Shown here: positions 48,977 to 59,100 of the stretch, one piece after another
Layout: the number at the start of each line of letters is the position of its first letter
Position numbering within the stretch: position 1 is the first letter of the stretch
Source: Leishmania infantum JPCM5
Taxonomy: Eukaryota; Euglenozoa; Kinetoplastea; Trypanosomatida; Trypanosomatidae
Direction: 5' to 3'
Assembly: GCF_000002875.2 (NCBI RefSeq)
Contig: NC_009387.2
Location: 1 to 64,000 of the forward strand
Length of the DNA: 64,000 nucleotides
The notes under the pieces: generated by a model
What the model was told of the DNA's origin: nothing
Database searches by the model: none
The model's input: only the letters and a program-made list of their open reading frames with translations
Made by a program: the position numbers and the translations under genes

Positions 48977-50525
48977 CTCCGCAGATGGTTCAGCAGGTCG
49001 TGGGGAGGAGCTGCTGCTGCTGCTGCTGTTGCTGCTGTTGCTGCCAGGTGCGATGGAAAGCGGTGTGTGCAATGGAAGACGCTGGACTCGCCGCTGTTGC
49101 CCCCTCTCAGCACGGAGGAGAGAAAAGGCCGAGCCGGTCAAGTCTTGTTCGTTGCGCTTGGCTTCCGTGTTCGAGTACGTCCGTGAGTGCGTCAGTGACC
49201 GTCTGTTATCGCATGCTCTTCTACGTGATCTGTGATGCGCAAGGCGCGTTCGTCTGCGACACAAGCCGCAGAGAGCGAAAAAGCGGAAGAACGGGTGCCG
49301 CGTTGATAGACGCGTCGAAAATGTATGTGTGTCTGTGTGTCTGTGTGTGTCTGTGCGTGGCTGTACGTGTGGCCACTATCCTTTCCGCTGCAGCGGCTGA
49401 CACCCTCGGGGCGTGCCACGATAGAGTTCTCTGTCACTGGGGTGGTCCCGCTTCGATTCAGTTTCTTGGTTCGCTCTCGTCGACCCGGTCTCTCCTCTCG
49501 ATGGAGCTGGCTGATGCAACAAGTGTGGAGCACGCGAGCGGTGCATGATGAGATGCGGCGGAGAAAAGGTGCGGCGGAGGAGCAGTTTGACAGAGGTACC
49601 CTACATTGGAGCGCTGCTAGCGCTTCGGCAAGGCGCATGTGCGCTCTACAGTTTGCAGGGCGGGGCACGGGGTGGCCGAAACCGGTCGGCCGACGGCATG
49701 CAACGACGCCTCATCACGACGAAGACTGCGGTACAGAGCCTTTGGGTGGATCGAGCGGCGTCCTGCAGGAGCGCCCATACCCCACCCACCCACCCCCCGC
49801 ACACACGCACACCTCTGGAAGACGACAGCCAACGGTCGCAGCCTTTTTTGTTTATTTCCTCATGTAAGCGCGCCCGGAAAGAGTGGCAAGGGCGTGGCGC
49901 ATGAGGAGGAGGAGGGTGTGTGTGGGTGTGTATGGCGACACGTGCTGCACGCGTGCGAGAGCGTCGGCTCTCGCCGACCTCGCCCCTTACCTGTGATTCC
50001 GACTCACGGCTCCTCACTGACTCGTCTCCGGCATCGGTACTTCGCAAACGCACGGAGACGCACACAGGCGTGAAGGCGAAAGCGATCACAACCGCAGCCG
50101 TCCATCGCGCGCGCAGGGGACGCAGAGAAGCGCTCCGCAGAGGCGCGTGCGTGGGTCTCTCGGGCCCTCGTCCGCTTCGCTGAGCGGGCGATCAAAAGAG
50201 AGGGGTGGGTAAGGGATGGAGAGAAAGAGAGAGTAGGATCCGTCCAGAGTAGTAGTGAGCGAGCACAACCCAGAGTCGATCGCCGCGGCAGGGGCCCGCC
50301 CTCCCCACACGTAGACGCGGGACTATCAAACGGCTTCGTGCTGTCGTGCCTCGACGAGAAGCTGAGACGGGAAAAAAGTAGGTGCCGGCGTATTTGGTCA
50401 TAACTCCAATATTACCCCATTTTTCGCCGACAGGGGAGGGGGAGGGGGCTGGTAGCCGCACTGTGGCCGGTGGGGGCGTATGCGCGTGCCCTTGGCGAAG
50501 CACCTGATACGCGCCACAGGCCGTG
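48977..50525. other. 1.5-kb spacer, no gene seen
   Basis: 5' flank of the ATM-type gene and 3' flank of SF3A2. A GT-rich run lies at about 49321-49360. A CTG run (about 49011-49043, CAG on the sense strand) lies just inside the 5'UTR of the kinase mRNA. No gene is supported. Confidence 0.45.
49104..49107 (-). other. Probable spliced-leader acceptor AG (ATM-type kinase)
   Basis: The minus strand reads CCTTTTCTCTCCTCCGTGCTGAGAG, with AG at 49106-49107 and again at 49104-49105. The mRNA would start about 128 nt before the ATG at 48976, excluding the longer N-terminal frame. Confidence 0.6.
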
Positions 50526-51245
50526 CTAACGGCTGAGTACGAAGAAAAGTGTGTAAACCTTCTGGAGAGGGTCCCAGGAGCACCAGTACGCCTCCGACGT
50601 GCTCCCGTCCGCCTCCTCCAGCACGTCCCGCGGCTGTGAGCGATTCGCCTTGGCAGGAAACTTTAACGCGATCGTGGCGTACCCCTCGCAAGCGAACAGC
50701 AAATACACGAAGTAGTCATCCGCCGGCTTCTCAACGTGCTGCTCGCGCGCCGACAGCCAGCGATGCAGCGGGCGTGTGCCCTCCTCGGCCTGCGTGAACA
50801 TCACCTCAATCCAGACCTTAGTGCGATACGCCACCTCGTCGTGCTCCGTCCGGAACGAATACAGCGGGGTACCGAAACGGGCATTCGCAGCAGCAGCGGC
50901 CGCAGAGCTCAGCGCGCCAGCACCGCCTGCCGCGCCGTTGCCCGTCTGCCCGCCGCTCAGAGCCAGCAGCGCTTCCTCTTTACGCGCCCGCTCTTCCGCC
51001 TCAGTGTTCAGTCGCTCTTCTTCCTGCAGCCGAAGGTGACGCAGCTCCTTGTGCTGGCGCCGCTGTAGCTGTAGCGCGTGCGTCTTGCCGGCGATGTGCT
51101 TTAGAAAGTTGTTCTCCTCGGGGCAGTAGATGCCGCAGAGCGTGCAGGTCACCTGCCCCATGTGGTTCCGCTTGAAGTACGGATTCGCTCTAGCGACCTC
51201 GATAGGGTCGTAGATGTTGGTGACGCTGTTCGGGCCCGAGGTCAT
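50526..51245 (-). CDS. Splicing factor 3A subunit 2 (SF3A66/Prp11-like)
   Basis: A 239-residue protein of the U2 snRNP SF3a complex. In trypanosomatids this serves mainly spliced-leader trans-splicing in the nucleus. After NPYFKRNHMGQ comes a U1/matrin-type C2H2 zinc finger: C34-x2-C37-x12-H50-x5-H56 (CTLCGIYCPEENNFLKHIAG, then KTH). A charged helix (residues about 58-90) and an Ala-rich loop follow. The C-terminal half (TKVWIEVMFTQAE to YWCSWDPLQKVYTLFFVL) matches the SF3A2 domain ending in ...WDxxxKxFxLQF. It is shorter than human SF3A2 (464 residues) because the proline-rich tail is absent, and is close to yeast Prp11. The chosen ATG is the first after an AG at 51264-51265; ATGs at about 51320 are alternatives. 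Confidence 0.9.
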   Translation of the reverse strand: MTSGPNSVTNIYDPIEVARANPYFKRNHMGQVTCTLCGIYCPEENNFLKHIAGKTHALQLQRRQHKELRHLRLQEEERLNTEAEERARKEEALLALSGGQTGNGAAGGAGALSSAAAAAANARFGTPLYSFRTEHDEVAYRTKVWIEVMFTQAEEGTRPLHRWLSAREQHVEKPADDYFVYLLFACEGYATIALKFPAKANRSQPRDVLEEADGSTSEAYWCSWDPLQKVYTLFFVLSR

Positions 51246-52144
51246 CCTCGCTGCCGATGAATTCTGCGAGTGTCGATGTAAGTGGTGTATGCGGATGCGG
51301 CGGGTGGTGAGCATGGGCATGCAAGAGGACAAGAGACAAGGTGAGCCGGAAGACGGGGAGACGCCGCATAGAGGTGGGAGGGGGGACGGTCATGAATAAG
51401 GCATGCGCACCCGTCGTCACGCGGCGGAGCAACGCAGCATGCAAGGAGGGAGGAAGCTCATCACGAGCGAATCTATATAGAACTCTTTTTTTCAGCAGCG
51501 CTCTCAACCGAAGCACACGCGCTTCCTGCCACAGACACACGCACACACGTAACGACGGATGTGAGGATAGAGGTGTTCGCCTATCTCACGACAACAGCGA
51601 GGCCGAACTCGACCGAGGTGAACTGTGGGCGGTTTTCACAGGACGCCACACTGGGAAAGGAGACCCCTTCCCCCAAGAAGACTGTGCAGAGAAGCTGATC
51701 AGGGATTGCGCCGTGCACCGAGCACGAAGCATCCGCGGATGCGGGCAGTTCAAGGCATGTCGGCTGCACAGGACGAAGCGGTGCTGTGCGTGTGCGTGTG
51801 CGTGCGCTTCGCCCACTGGGACGCTTTTCCGCGCTCGTGAGCGCGCAAGAGCGAAGCCAAGCAAGTGACGGCAAGGCCAGCGGGGAGAATCAACGTAGAG
51901 GAAGAGAATAACGGGGTGGGCAACGTCAACATCCACACAGACAACTGCGCAGAGACCAACGCACGATCATGCCCCTCCTCTTCTCTATCGGTATCGCCGC
52001 CGACTGAGAGACGAATGCCTTGGCATACCCGCTAACGCGAAGCGCGCAGCACTCCGAGAGGCCGAGGCCTGGAACAGCACGGCGAGCGTTAGAAAATACA
52101 GCTCGTGACGAGGGGAGGCGCCACATCACACGTGACAGCCCCTC
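51246..52144. other. 0.9-kb spacer, no gene seen
   Basis: 5' flank of SF3A2 and 3' flank of the ankyrin-RING gene. A minus-strand pyrimidine tract around 51325-51350 precedes the SF3A2 acceptor. No gene is supported. Confidence 0.45.
51264..51265 (-). other. Probable spliced-leader acceptor AG (SF3A2)
   Basis: First AG (in CTCGCAGAATTC) after the pyrimidine-rich CACCTTGTCTCTTGTCCTC stretch. It leaves an 18-nt 5'UTR to the ATG at 51245. Confidence 0.4.
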
Positions 52145-54832
52145 TTATAGAAAGACCTCCAGCACATTCTGGACGGCACCGCGGCACACGGGGCAGGCGA
52201 ATACCTCCTCTCTACAGTGACTCTGCAGCCGCTGCACGCACAACCCACAAAGTCCGCCGTGCCCGCACGGCTGCAGCAGCACGCGGGATGGATGCAGCGG
52301 CTGGGCGCAGTAGAGGCAGTACCCGGAGCTGCTTCTCTGAGCGGCACCGCTGACATCGCCACTCGCCCCGCTCAGGCTCAGCTGGGTCTGTGTCATCGGT
52401 GACGCGAAGAAGCCATCCAGTGTCGACGTCACCACCGGCGCACCGCGGGGCGCGCCGGCAATGCGATCGAGGGAGCCCGAAGACGGCTGCTCCTGCCTCG
52501 CCGGCGGCGAACCGGCGCTCCTGCCCATGTAGCTCATCGCAAAAGACTCCAGTACGCCTCTTAGGGCACGCTGCAGCTCCACAAGAATGTCGTACACCGA
52601 TCCGCTGGCGTTCCACGAATCTTGCGAGAGACGGAGGACCTCTGCGAACACCTCTCCCGTCTCCCTGTCCTTGATGATGCCGGCGAAGCACTGCGCAGTG
52701 AGGGATGAGGGCGCGGACGAGAATGGGGGTGCCCCAGCAGCACCGGCGGTGGCGGACGTCGCGCCGTCGAGCAGGGTCGTCAAAGGGCTGGCAGCCGCAT
52801 CGACGAGGTAAATGCGCGGCGGCTGGGCGTAGACGCAAGCCTCGCCGTCCTTCGCAGCATCGCCCTCGCCCGCGGCGCCACCGATACGGGTCGGGGAGAA
52901 CTGAATAAGCACGCGCACCTGCAGCTCCACCACCGCCTCTACCGCCACCTGCTGCGTCACCCCAGCCTTGCCTCCAGCGACGGGAGCGGCGCTTTCCGGC
53001 GAGAAAGTCGTCGCAGCGGCAGAGGCAGCGTTGGCGACGGCAGGTTGCGGGCTCTGTCCAACGGTAGTGGCGTAAGGCCGTTCCTGTGGCATCGCGAGCA
53101 CCGCCGCCTTGTGCTCGCTGAAGATGGGCACGTAGGCGACGATGCGGTGCTTCGACGGAACGTACCGTGCGAGTCCGTCACCAAATCGCGACAGATCACG
53201 GAGAAGAGCGGCACAGCGGATGTGGGCTGCAGAGCGCTTGGGCAGCGCGTTCTTCATGAACGCCGGTGCGTTGTGAGAATGGTGGTGGTGGTAGACGTCA
53301 GCGCTGCCACTGCTGCCCAGCTGGCTGACGTTGGGTCGTGCGGGGAAGGCGTAGCTGCTTGTCGGCAGAATGAGCGGCGGCACCGCCTCGAAGTTACGCA
53401 CGACCACGTTGCGGACGTACGCGGTCAGCGTTTGGTATTTGTCATCCCCCGGTGCCGGGATGATGGCGCCGCTGATCGGGTCGATGTACTCGGCCCGGCG
53501 ACTAATAGCGAAGCCGTTGAGGTTCTGTATGTTGATGCACGCACGGTAGCGGCAGTACACGTATGCCTTCGCCGTCGTGTGGGGTGCAGGCGATGTCCCC
53601 TGCGACGCGCGTGCGCCTGCAGGCCCCATGAACGGAAATGGCCTGTCAGGGTTGCTGAGAGCGGCATCGACAGCGCCGCTGCCCCCGGCCGGACCGCCGC
53701 TCGTCGGGTTCTCGGACGAGTCTGTTGCTGAGGTAGGTGCGTAGACGGAAATAATCACAGGGGTGTAGTACACGGTGCCGCGGTAGGTGTAGGGCAGGAT
53801 GCCTCGAATCTCGTAGTGGTCGCTGCACTGAATGTACTTGAAGCCGTCACCATAGGCGAAGCGAAATCCCTGCAGGTCCGGGTTGGCCAGGATGCGAGAG
53901 CTGGAGATGTCGTATTCTTTGCGCGGCCGCACGGGCGTCGGCAGCGTTGAAAAAGCGGCGGAGTCGGATGGGGCACGCATGGGTGGTACACTGATGCTGC
54001 CTGGCGCGCTGCCGGCGCTTGCCTCGTTGGGGTTGCGACTGTACGGTGGCGGTCGCGCTTCGCCGACCACTGAAGAGGCAGATCTGCCATCTAAGGGGGT
54101 GAAGGGCGCTGTGGCACTGTTGCTGCTGTCGCCGCGCTGCATAGCCTGTGTGGACAACGAAAGCGGGCCGGTGCCGTCAGTGGGCCGCTCGCGGCCCGAT
54201 TCGCCTGGGCTGAGCGCCGCAGCCGCTCCACCGTTGCTGATTTTGCTCCACGCCTCGTCATCGTCGCTGTCCGAAACCGTCACCTTCTGGAATCGCCCAC
54301 TCCCGCCTCCAAGGATGGCGGCAGCAGAGTCGTGCAGCCCACCCGGCGGTGTCTGTTGCAGCGGCATGGGACGCTCCGCCGCTCGCTCTCGGCTCTGCAC
54401 TGAGGTTGCCGTGGCGGCAGCAGCTGCCAAAATACTGGCGCACTCAGTTTGCCCGTGGCGCTCTGCCATCTGCACCGGCCGCTCACCGAACGCGTTGGTG
54501 CAGTCCACGGGTGTGCGCAGCACCTCGACCAGGTAGCGCAGAATGCCGACCGCGCCGGTCGAGGCAGCAAGGTGGAGGGCTGTGTTGCAGGTGCCGCCGT
54601 TCGGGGCCAGCACATCCGCCTTGTACTCCTCGCACAGCATCCGAACCGTGCTGAGATAGCAGGACCACCCTGCTTGGAGAGACGCCAAGTCGGTGCGGTC
54701 GCTGTTTGAGATACAAGTGTAGAGCAGCGTCATGTTGGAGTCTTTTGATGGCACATTCACCCGCTCTGGGTGCTCGCGCAGCCACTGCCGTAGTTCCTCC
54801 GTTTTGCCTTCTGCCGCCCAGCGGAACTCCAT
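52145..54832 (-). CDS. Ankyrin-repeat RING-finger protein, probable E3 ubiquitin ligase
   Basis: An 895-residue protein. Residues about 1-145 are ankyrin-like (for example TALHLAASTGAVGILRYLVE and VDCTNAFGERPVQMAERHGQ). A Ser/Pro/Gly-rich linker runs to about 310. A folded central block (about 320-620) begins YDISSSRILANPDLQGFRFA and contains VRNFEAVPPLILPTSSYAFP; it matches no domain I know. A C3HC4 RING closes the protein: C839, C842, C856, H858, C862, C865, C880, C883 (CLYC, PCGHGGLCGLC, CPVC). RING proteins of this layout usually transfer ubiquitin from an E2, with ankyrin repeats recruiting substrate; that role is inferred. A strong pyrimidine tract with AG at 54839-54840 lies 6 nt before the ATG. 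Confidence 0.9.
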   Translation of the reverse strand: MEFRWAAEGKTEELRQWLREHPERVNVPSKDSNMTLLYTCISNSDRTDLASLQAGWSCYLSTVRMLCEEYKADVLAPNGGTCNTALHLAASTGAVGILRYLVEVLRTPVDCTNAFGERPVQMAERHGQTECASILAAAAATATSVQSRERAAERPMPLQQTPPGGLHDSAAAILGGGSGRFQKVTVSDSDDDEAWSKISNGGAAAALSPGESGRERPTDGTGPLSLSTQAMQRGDSSNSATAPFTPLDGRSASSVVGEARPPPYSRNPNEASAGSAPGSISVPPMRAPSDSAAFSTLPTPVRPRKEYDISSSRILANPDLQGFRFAYGDGFKYIQCSDHYEIRGILPYTYRGTVYYTPVIISVYAPTSATDSSENPTSGGPAGGSGAVDAALSNPDRPFPFMGPAGARASQGTSPAPHTTAKAYVYCRYRACINIQNLNGFAISRRAEYIDPISGAIIPAPGDDKYQTLTAYVRNVVVRNFEAVPPLILPTSSYAFPARPNVSQLGSSGSADVYHHHHSHNAPAFMKNALPKRSAAHIRCAALLRDLSRFGDGLARYVPSKHRIVAYVPIFSEHKAAVLAMPQERPYATTVGQSPQPAVANAASAAATTFSPESAAPVAGGKAGVTQQVAVEAVVELQVRVLIQFSPTRIGGAAGEGDAAKDGEACVYAQPPRIYLVDAAASPLTTLLDGATSATAGAAGAPPFSSAPSSLTAQCFAGIIKDRETGEVFAEVLRLSQDSWNASGSVYDILVELQRALRGVLESFAMSYMGRSAGSPPARQEQPSSGSLDRIAGAPRGAPVVTSTLDGFFASPMTQTQLSLSGASGDVSGAAQRSSSGYCLYCAQPLHPSRVLLQPCGHGGLCGLCVQRLQSHCREEVFACPVCRGAVQNVLEVFL

Positions 54833-56125
54833 CTTGCGCTAGACGTGAGTAAGCGAGAAGACGGAGGAGAAGGAGGAGGAGGGCTGTATGGCTGGCTGGG
54901 CTCGACGAAGCCGACGACAGTGAGCACAAAAAAAAACGGCTGGCGGCAGGACTCCCTGTGGCCTTCGGTCAGTAAGCGCAAGAAAAGCGGTGCAGATGGA
55001 CAGCAACGGCCACCGCCGTTGGTGGCGATCACCTCCCTCTCGCCTCGGCGAACACGCGATCGCGCGGCACGCAGCGTACAAGGGACACAGCCACAGCCAC
55101 ACACACACACACACACGCACGCACTGCAAGCACACCAGGCCGTTACGGAACGGAAAACTGGCCGTGCGTGGAAGTTGTGGGAAAGAGAGAAGGGTGCGGT
55201 ACGCCCATACAGCCCGTGGGACGAACAACGACCACCGGCGAAGAGGCAGATACCAGAAAAAGACGCGCAAATACGTCGAGATGGAGGCGGCGTCGATGAC
55301 GGCGAGGGCGCACGCACGGCAGCGCCAATGATGTGTGAGAGGAAGAGAGGAAGAGGTGGTGGTGGTGGTGGGAATGGGGGCGTTGCAGAGAACACTGTGG
55401 CTAGCTACGGCTGCTGCTCGACGTCGTTGGTGGCACAGAGCTTTTCAAGGAAGGTGAGGGGGGAGGGGAGGGTGCGCGCGCGCGGGGAAGGCACCACCGC
55501 GTTCCGCGGTGTTGTGTTCAGGCGTACCCGACGTGTGTATGCACAGCAGAAAGACAAACAGAGGACGAGAGAGCAAGAGATGAATGGGGCGGTGTGTGCC
55601 GCATACATGTGTGCACATCCAGCACACAAGCTGGCCGTGCACGTGTGCGTGCGTGTGCTGGATGCGCACAGAGACACCGTCGCACCGGAGATGAGCGTCT
55701 GATGCGCCTTCGACTGGCGCGAGCACCCGTCAGCGCGAGCCTCGCTTGCCTCACAACTGAATGCTCCTGCGCACGTTCGAGTGTCTGTCTGCGCGCGTGT
55801 GTGTGTGTATGTGTGTGAGCTGCACAAGTTGCGCTGCCAACGTCATCATGACAGCGGCAGCGCCCCCCTCCCTTGCGCCCGGCCATCGCCACCCCTATCC
55901 TATTGCGTGGGGCGCGACTGATGCCTTCCATTGATGGTTCGTTGTGTGCACCCGCGCCCACTGCCCAAACACATACCGAAGCACACACGCTTCCACAGAG
56001 TCCAGTGGCACACTCAACAAGCGCAGCGCTTCACACCTGCAGCACGTATGTACATGCGAATACGTCCGTGCCACGCGAGGATAACAGGTGAGGTCCACGT
56101 GGCGTCGCCATCAGGACAGGAGAGC
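54833..56125. other. 1.3-kb spacer with CA repeat
   Basis: 5' flank of the ankyrin-RING gene and 3' flank of COG1. Purine-rich 54855-54885 is the minus-strand pyrimidine tract of the ankyrin-RING mRNA. A CA repeat lies at about 55099-55116 and a short GT run near 55798-55818. No gene is supported. Confidence 0.45.
54839..54840 (-). other. Probable spliced-leader acceptor AG (ankyrin-RING)
   Basis: Minus-strand CCCTCCTCCTCCTTCTCCTC is followed by GTCTTCTCGCTTACTCACGT and CTAG, placing the acceptor 6 nt before the ATG at 54832. Confidence 0.6.
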
Positions 56126-59100
56126 TCAGCTCGTGCCCCACAGTTGACTCCATCCTCGTTGGGTGGTGCCCCACAGTGAGCTGGCTGCCGCCGCCGCCGA
56201 GCTCGAATCCGCCGGGACGGCGACCTCACCTACCCCGATCATGTCCGCTGCACCAACGCCGCCAAGCAGCAAGGCCGCCGAAGCGTCGTGGCCACCGTTG
56301 GCGGAGCGAAGAAGGGAGTTTATGCCAACGCCACCGCTGGCCCCCGCCGAAGCAGCAGCCACTGCAGACGAGGGACCGCCAAAACGATACGGCCCAGTGG
56401 GCGGCACGCCAACGGACGAAGACGAGGAAGGCGCATACGGATTCAACTCCGACGCCGTCGGAAGTAGAAGTGAGTAAGTCTGCGGGACGACGGCTGCAGC
56501 ACGCGCAGAAGCCGCGGACGGCGTGCCACCGGCCCCTATAGAGGCGGAAGCCAGCGCCGCGCTCGACGACGCCGCAATCGGCAGCAGTGCCAGACGGTTC
56601 ACCCGCTCACGTGGAAGGAGAAGCTTCTCAGTCAAGAAGGGCGCGGCAGCCATCGCGCCGGCGGCACTAAACGGTCGTGTCGCTGCGGCAGCAGCCACCG
56701 AGGTAGCGCAGAACGCTCCCTCGTTGTGTGTGTCGCCCGCATCGCCATCGTGGGGCTCCTCGCTGTGCGCTACCCACAGGAGTGCACTCGCCGAGATAAA
56801 CTGACGATACGCGGCGAGAATAAGCGGGACCCCGCTGCGCCACCGAACCGGATCGCACGTGCCCTCGAGATGGCGCACGACGCGCCGCAACGGTCCTTCC
56901 GCCACGCAAGCAGTGGCGTCAACGCCAACGCCGCTACCACCTGTATCGGGCGTGAAGAGCGCCTTGACTGGGGAGTCTCTTTCGGTCGCGAAAAGCCCGG
57001 CGCTGCTGCCGCCGCCGCCTCCGCTCACGCTCCCCGCACACCACACGGAAGAAGCGAAAAGCACATCCATGTACCACTGCAAGCGCAGGTCATCCGCCTG
57101 GTTCTGCGTGGCGGCAGCGGTAGCGGGCGCAGCGTTCCCCGGTGGCAGCGCACTGGTACGTGCCGCAACTCCGCTGTCACCGCTCTCACCTACCACGTCG
57201 ACGAGGGGGCACAGCTCGAATTCGTAGAGCTCCGCCGATGTCGCGGCAAGGCGCTCCAGCGCACGCTGCTGCACCTTCCCTGTCACCAACACATGCAAGC
57301 GGCATCCCCTGTCGTCGCTAAAGCCCACCGACGCTGCTGCTGAGGCGGCGCCACTCTGCAATTGCTCGGATATAGAAGCGGCGCCATACGTAGCTTCAGT
57401 GCGAGATGGAAACGACATGAAGGGCACCGGCGAGTCGCTATACACGCTTGGCGCACCGTACAGCGCCTGGTGGAGGTAACGTAGGGCCACCTGGGTCAGC
57501 GTCATGACGGCAGGAGTAGGCTGCGCCGGATAGGCGACCCCGTGACTTCCGCTGGCATTGTTGTCATCTGGCGCAGTGGGGCCCGCCATCGGCGCGCGAA
57601 CCCACGCAGCCGAGTCCATCAAGTGCGTCACGCGACGCAGTGCTGCACCGGCACGATTGGCCGCTGCCGAGTGTCTCGGCTCCTCGGTTCCGCTCTCACG
57701 CAGCCGCAGCACGGCGTTGTATGCTTGCTGAAGGGCCGCACGATAAAACTGGGTTAGCATGTCTTGCCACGGCGCCTGAGCCCGTTCGTAGAGATCCGCT
57801 GCGTCGGTGCAAAGTTGCCGCGCCCCCGTCGCCTCGCTTGGCGGAGCCGCCGTCTGCAGTCGCTGCAGCACCTCCCAGTACACGCGCACGAGGAGCGAGA
57901 GCTCGTAGCTGTGCACCACTGTCGCATGAGCCCCGTTGGGGGGTACGCCTGGATCGGCATTGCGCAGCTGCACCGCTACACGATGAAGAGCATCCTTTAG
58001 CCAGCCCACGATGCGCGTGGGCAGCAGCAGCAGCGGCGGCGTTGACGGCGGTGATCCTGCACTGTTCTTACAAGCCGATGCCTGCACCGAGGCAGTCTGC
58101 GCCTGCACCGCCTCTACGAGGGTCAGCAGACACCGATGCAGCAGCTCCGCAGCGTGGCCGTTCATGTCAAGAGCGCCGGGTCGGGTACCCCTTGTCGTGT
58201 CGTGCTCATCAATACAGCGCACTGCCCAGTCAGGAAACAGCTTGTCGCGCATGCCGCTTAAGATCTTTGCGAGCTGCGCCTGCTGCGAGGCGCTCAGTCC
58301 AGCGTCGACTGCTGCGGCGCCCCAAGTATGCTGCTGCTGCTGCTGCTGCTCCGTCCTCTTCGCGTTCGCCGCATCGGGCAACACTGACAGAGGCAGCTGC
58401 GCCGCCTGGTATGCTGCGCGGCCCCACTCCAGCCCTTCTTCGCGAAAAATACCTTCGCCTGAGGTCGTGTAGAACGACCTGTGTGCGCTGCCAGCGGCTC
58501 CCGCTGCTGTTCGTGGCCGGAAACGGTCCCAGCAGATGCCAGTCATCGCGGACGACAGGCTTCCCCTCTCGTCACGGCGTCCAGTGAGTCCACTGATCGG
58601 CGCTGAGGTGGTGGCCCCATCAAACCCATGAACGGCCCCGTGCCTCGTCTCCGTACCACTTGATATTTCAGCGCCTTCAAGCGAAAGTGCCCCACCGGCG
58701 TCACTCACCGAATCCACGGTCGACAGCACGTGCAGGCGAAGTACGGAGAAGAGCGCAGACCATGTGCACTCTAGCGCTGATGCGCGGGTGGGGCCGAGAG
58801 AGGTGCCGCCGTCTCTGCCGATGCTGCTCACGCGATGTCCAAGCTTGGTTTGGCTGTCTTCCACACTGCTCTGTAGCATGCGGTATGCAGAGGCTGCGAG
58901 ACCCTGTGAAATGCAGGCCTCCACGAAGCTTACAGACTCCAAGGCAACGGTCACGCACCTCTGCAGCGCCGCGCGCATGGTCGTCTGCTCCACCAGCTCC
59001 CACCACCGCGCCTCATTGACGGTCGTCCATGTCTGCCCTAGGCCGGAGAAGCTAGATGGCATCCGGGAGCCCTGCGTACCAGGCAGCGAAAACTGCTGCG

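Noticed and set aside
48977..49264. 96-codon N-terminal extension of the ATM-type kinase
   Set aside because: A spliced-leader acceptor lies inside it at 49104-49107, and the sequence is Arg- and Ser-rich shadow.
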